In this document: in pieces, positions 60,857-64,000 of the stretch
How positions within the stretch are numbered: position 1 is the first letter of the stretch
Layout: each line of letters begins with the position of its first letter
Source: Parapristionchus giblindavisi
Lineage: Eukaryota; Nematoda; Chromadorea; Rhabditida; Diplogasteridae
DNA: 64,000 bases
Direction of reading: 5' to 3'
Assembly (NCBI GenBank): GCA_943737045.1
Contig: CALSFV010000062.1
Coordinates: forward strand, 1-64,000
The notes under the pieces: generated by a model
What the model was told of the DNA's origin: nothing
The model's database searches: none
What the model saw: the letters and a program-made list of their open reading frames with translations, nothing else
Program-made: the position numbers and the translations under genes

Positions 60857-61404
60857 TGGTCGAATCTGGGCTAGCCCCTTGCTTCTGAGTGATACCCTGG
60901 TCGAATCTGGTCTAGCCCCTTGCTTCTGCGTGATTCCCTGGTCGAATCTGGGCTAGCCCCTTGCTTCTGAGTGATTCCCTGGTCGAATCTGGGCTAGCCC
61001 CTTGCTTCTGAGTGATTCCCTGGTCGAATCTGGGCTAGCCCCTTGCTTCTGAGTGATTCGCTGGTCGAATCTGGGCTAGTCCTTTGCTTCTGAGTGATTC
61101 CCTGGTCTAATCTGGGCTAGCCCCTTGCTTCTGAGTGATACTCTTGTCGAATCTGGGCTAGCCCCATGCTTCTGAGTGATTCACTGGTCGAATCTGGGCT
61201 AGCCCCTTGCTTCTGAGTGATTCCCTGGTCGAATCTGGGATAGCCCCTTGCTTCTGCGTGATTCCCTGGTCGAATCTGGGCTAGCCCTTTGCTTCTGAGT
61301 GATACTCTGGTCGAATCTGGGCTAGCCCCTTGCTTCTGAGTGATTCCCTGGTCGAATCTGGGCTAGCCCCTTGCTTCTGAGTGATTCCCTGGTCGAATCT
61401 GGGC
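60733..61404 (+). repeat. 672-bp higher-order unit (spacer 11)
   Basis: The 877-bp unit lacking 205 bp (five monomers, those with CCCTTGTCG, TTCTCAG and GAATCAGGG). Repeated head to tail at 61405. Confidence 0.88.
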
Positions 61405-61528
61405 ACGTTCCTGGTTTTTGGCCCGGGGAGAATTTGCATTAAACTCGCTATCATTCACCACTCGACATTTCTTAATTAGTTTCTATTTCTCCATTGAGCG
61501 GTCTAAATGCGATGCAAAATGTGTTCCG
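61405..61528 (+). repeat. 124-bp spacer, copy 12
   Basis: ACGTT start with a private CACTCGACATTT (others have CACTCGCCATTT), shared only with copy 13. 672 bp after copy 11 (14 monomers plus 98 bp). Confidence 0.95.
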
Positions 61529-62076
61529 TGGTCGAATCTGGGCTAGCCCCTTGCTTCTGAGTGATACCCTGGTCGAATCTGGTCTAGCCCCTTGCTTCTG
61601 CGTGATTCCCTGGTCGAATCTGGGCTAGCCCCTTGCTTCTGAGTGATTCCCTGGTCGAATCTGGGCTAGCCCCTTGCTTCTGAGTGATTCCCTGGTCGAA
61701 TCTGGGCTAGCCCCTTGCTTCTGAGTGATTCGCTGGTCGAATCTGGGCTAGTCCTTTGCTTCTGAGTGATTCCCTGGTCTAATCTGGGCTAGCCCCTTGC
61801 TTCTGAGTGATACTCTTGTCGAATCTGGGCTAGCCCCATGCTTCTGAGTGATTCACTGGTCGAATCTGGGCTAGCCCCTTGCTTCTGAGTGATTCCCTGG
61901 TCGAATCTGGGATAGCCCCTTGCTTCTGCGTGATTCCCTGGTCGAATCTGGGCTAGCCCTTTGCTTCTGAGTGATACTCTGGTCGAATCTGGGCTAGCCC
62001 CTTGCTTCTGAGTGATTCCCTGGTCGAATCTGGGCTAGCCCCTTGCTTCTGAGTGATTCCCTGGTCGAATCTGGGC
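61405..62076 (+). repeat. 672-bp higher-order unit (spacer 12)
   Basis: Direct tandem copy of 60733-61404, distinguished by the CACTCGACATTT change in its spacer. Confidence 0.88.
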
Positions 62077-62200
62077 ACGTTCCTGGTTTTTGGCCCGGGG
62101 AGAATTTGCATTAAACTCGCTATCATTCACCACTCGACATTTCTTAATTAGTTTCTATTTCTCCATTGAGCGGTCTAAATGCGATGCAAAATGTGTTCCG
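62077..62200 (+). repeat. 124-bp spacer, copy 13
   Basis: Shares CACTCGACATTT with copy 12, 672 bp upstream, marking the pair as a recent tandem duplication. Confidence 0.95.
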
Positions 62201-62871
62201 TGGTCGAATCTGGGCTAGCCCCTTGCTTCTGAGTGATACCCTGGTCGAATCTGGTCTAGCCCCTTGCTTCTGCGTGATTCCCTGGTCGAATCTGGGCTAG
62301 CCCCTTGCTTCTGAGTGATTCCCTGGTCGAATCTGGGCTAGCCCCTTGCTTCTGAGTGATTCCCTGGTCGAATCTGGGCTAGCCCCTTGCTTCTGCGTGA
62401 TTCCCTGGTCGAATCTGGGCTAGCCCCTTGCTTCTGAGTGATTCCCTGGTCGAATCTGGGCTAGCCCCTTGCTTCTGAGTGATTCCCTGGTCGAATCTGG
62501 GCTAGCCCCTTGCTTCTGAGTGATTCGCTGGTCGAATCTGGGCTAGTCCTTTGCTTCTGAGTGATTCCCTGGTCTAATCTGGGCTAGCCCCTTGCTTCTG
62601 AGTGATACTCTTGTCGAATCTGGGCTAGCCCCATGCTTCTGAGTGATTCACTGGTCGAATCTGGGCTAGCCCCTTGCTTCTGAGTGATTCCCTGGTCGAA
62701 TCTGGGATAGCCCCTTGCTTCTGCGTGATTCCCTGGTCGAATCTGGGCTAGCCCTTTGCTTCTGAGTGATACTCTGGTCGAATCTGGGCTAGCCCCTTGC
62801 TTCTGAGTGATTCCCTGGTCGAATCTGGGCTAGCCCCTTGCTTCTGAGTGATTCCCTGGTCGAATCTGGGC
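62077..62871 (+). repeat. 795-bp higher-order unit (spacer 13)
   Basis: The 672-bp unit plus 123 bp: three extra monomers, including a second TTCTGCG near 62392, before the GATTCGCTGG trio. This is a local three-monomer duplication inside a HOR unit. Confidence 0.86.
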
Positions 62872-62996
62872 ACGTTCCTGGTTTTTGGCCCGGGGGAGAA
62901 TTTGCATTAAACTCGCTATCATTCACCACTCGCCATTTCTTAATTAGTTTCTATTTCTCCATTGAGCGGTCTAAATGCGATGCAAAATGTGTTCCG
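62872..62996 (+). repeat. Spacer, copy 14 (125 bp, one extra G)
   Basis: CCCGGGGGAG in place of CCCGGGGAG, the only length variant among the 15 copies. CACTCGCCATTT form. 795 bp after copy 13 (17 monomers plus 98 bp). Confidence 0.95.
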
Positions 62997-63749
62997 TGGT
63001 CGAATCTGGGCTAGCCCCTTGCTTCTGAGTGATACCCTGGTCGAATCTGGTCTAGCCCCTTGCTTCTGCGTGATTCCATGGTCGAATCTGGGCTAGCCCC
63101 TTGCTTCTGAGTGATTCCCTGGTCGAATCTGGGCTAGCCCCTTGCTTCTGAGTGATTCCCTGGTCGAATCTGGGCTAGCCCCTTGCTTCTGAGTGATTCG
63201 CTGGTCGAATCTGGGCTAGTCCTTTGCTTCTGAGTGATTCCCTGGTCTAATCTGGGCTAGCCCCTTGCTTCTGAGTGATACTCTTGTCGAATCTGGGCTA
63301 GCCCCATGCTTCTGAGTGATTCACTGGTCGAATCTGGGCTAGCCCCTTGCTTCTGAGTGATTCCCTGGTCGAATCTGGGATAGCCCCTTGCTTCTGCGTG
63401 ATTCCCTGGTCGAATCTGGGCTAGCCCTTTGCTTCTGAGTGATACTCTGGTCGAATCTGGGCTAGCCCCTTGCTTCTGAGTGATTCCCTTGTCGAATCTG
63501 GGCTAGCCCCTTGCTTCTGAGTGATTCCCTGGTCGAATCTGGGCTAGCCCCTTGCTTCTCAGTGATTCCCTGGTCGAATCTGGGCTAGCCCCTTGCTTCT
63601 GAGTGATACCCTGGTCGAATCAGGGCTAGCCCCTTGCTTCTGAGTGATACTCTGGTCGAATCTGGGCTAGCCCCTTGCTTCTGAGTGATTCCCTGGTCGA
63701 ATCTGGGCTAGCCCCTTGCTTCTGAGTGATTCCCTGGTCGAATCTGGGC
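62872..63749 (+). repeat. 878-bp higher-order unit (spacer 14)
   Basis: Same composition as 59856-60732 with the extra G in the spacer and one CCATGG monomer near 63077. Its return after the 672-bp units shows that the units are interspersed, not sorted by length. Confidence 0.86.
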
Positions 63750-63873
63750 ACGTTCCTGGTTTTTGGCCCGGGGAGAATTTGCATTAAACTCGCTATCATT
63801 CACCACTCGCCATTTCTTAATTAGTTTCTATTTCTCCATTGAGCGGTCTAAATGCGATGCAAAATGTGTTCCG
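63750..63873 (+). repeat. 124-bp spacer, copy 15
   Basis: ACGTT start, TTAATTAGTTT. 878 bp after copy 14, equal to the 877-bp unit plus the extra G of copy 14. Confidence 0.95.
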
Positions 63874-64000
63874 TGGTCGAATCTGGGCTAGCCCCTTGCT
63901 TCTGAGTGATACCCTGGTCGAATCTGGTCTAGCCCCTTGCTTCTGCGTGATTCCCTGGTCGAATCTGGGCTAGCCCCTTGCTTCTGAGTGATTCCCTGGT
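63750..64000 (+). repeat. Higher-order unit begun by spacer 15, cut by the window edge
   Basis: Spacer 15 followed by the standard GATACCCTGG, TCTGGTCTAG and TTCTGCG monomers. The array continues past the right edge. Confidence 0.9.

Noticed and set aside
10298..64000. CENP-B box in the monomer
   Set aside because: ATTCGACCAGGGAATCA shares TTCG with the box but lacks the required A and the CGGG block at their positions.

Overview
This window is eukaryotic satellite DNA. I found no gene, RNA gene, promoter, CRISPR array or other coding system. All long open frames come from tandem repeats that happen to lack stops. The evidence for a eukaryote is the kilobase-scale head-to-tail arrays, their higher-order repeat (HOR) structure, and a foldback DNA transposon nested in one array. 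I cannot name the species. A pericentromeric, subtelomeric or similar heterochromatic block of an animal or other eukaryote is the best guess.

Layout. (1) 1-9375 is a pentanucleotide array, (GGAGT)n, about 1,800 units. It has no C on this strand except inside scattered interruptions built on TTTTCTTACAGTAACCAG. It runs off the left edge. (2) 9376-9745 is a 370-bp AT-rich island holding two and a bit diverged copies of an older repeat of about 165 bp. (3) From 9746 to the right edge the window is one 41-bp satellite, roughly 1,275 monomers. The first 552 bp are in reverse orientation. At 10297/10298 the strand switches, on the axis of a palindrome present in every consensus monomer (GGGCTAGCCC). 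(4) 35856-36274 is a 419-bp foldback element (MITE-like) with about 160-bp terminal inverted repeats and a TGA target duplication. (5) From 39049 onward the 41-bp array is punctuated by 15 copies of a 124-bp non-satellite spacer. The spacers define HOR units of 3.7, 2.9, 2.5, 1.8, 0.9 and 0.67 kb.

How the parts relate. The 41-bp register is held very strictly: two marked variant monomers at 12726 and 32734 are exactly 488 monomers apart, and I found only two 1-bp losses in about 54 kb. Variant monomers form blocks that recur at offsets of 1,025, 1,230, 1,968, 2,255, 4,510 and 6,683 bp, all multiples of 41. This is the footprint of repeated unequal exchange or segmental amplification. The spacer seems to have entered a block like that at 32048-32270, where a spacer-free homologue survives, and was then amplified with the array. 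The foldback element is present once, so it inserted after its surrounding block last amplified.

The most notable items are the spacer-punctuated HOR system, the strict 41-bp register, the palindrome-centred strand switch with its traceable source block, and the splice-acceptor-like interruptions in the pentanucleotide array.
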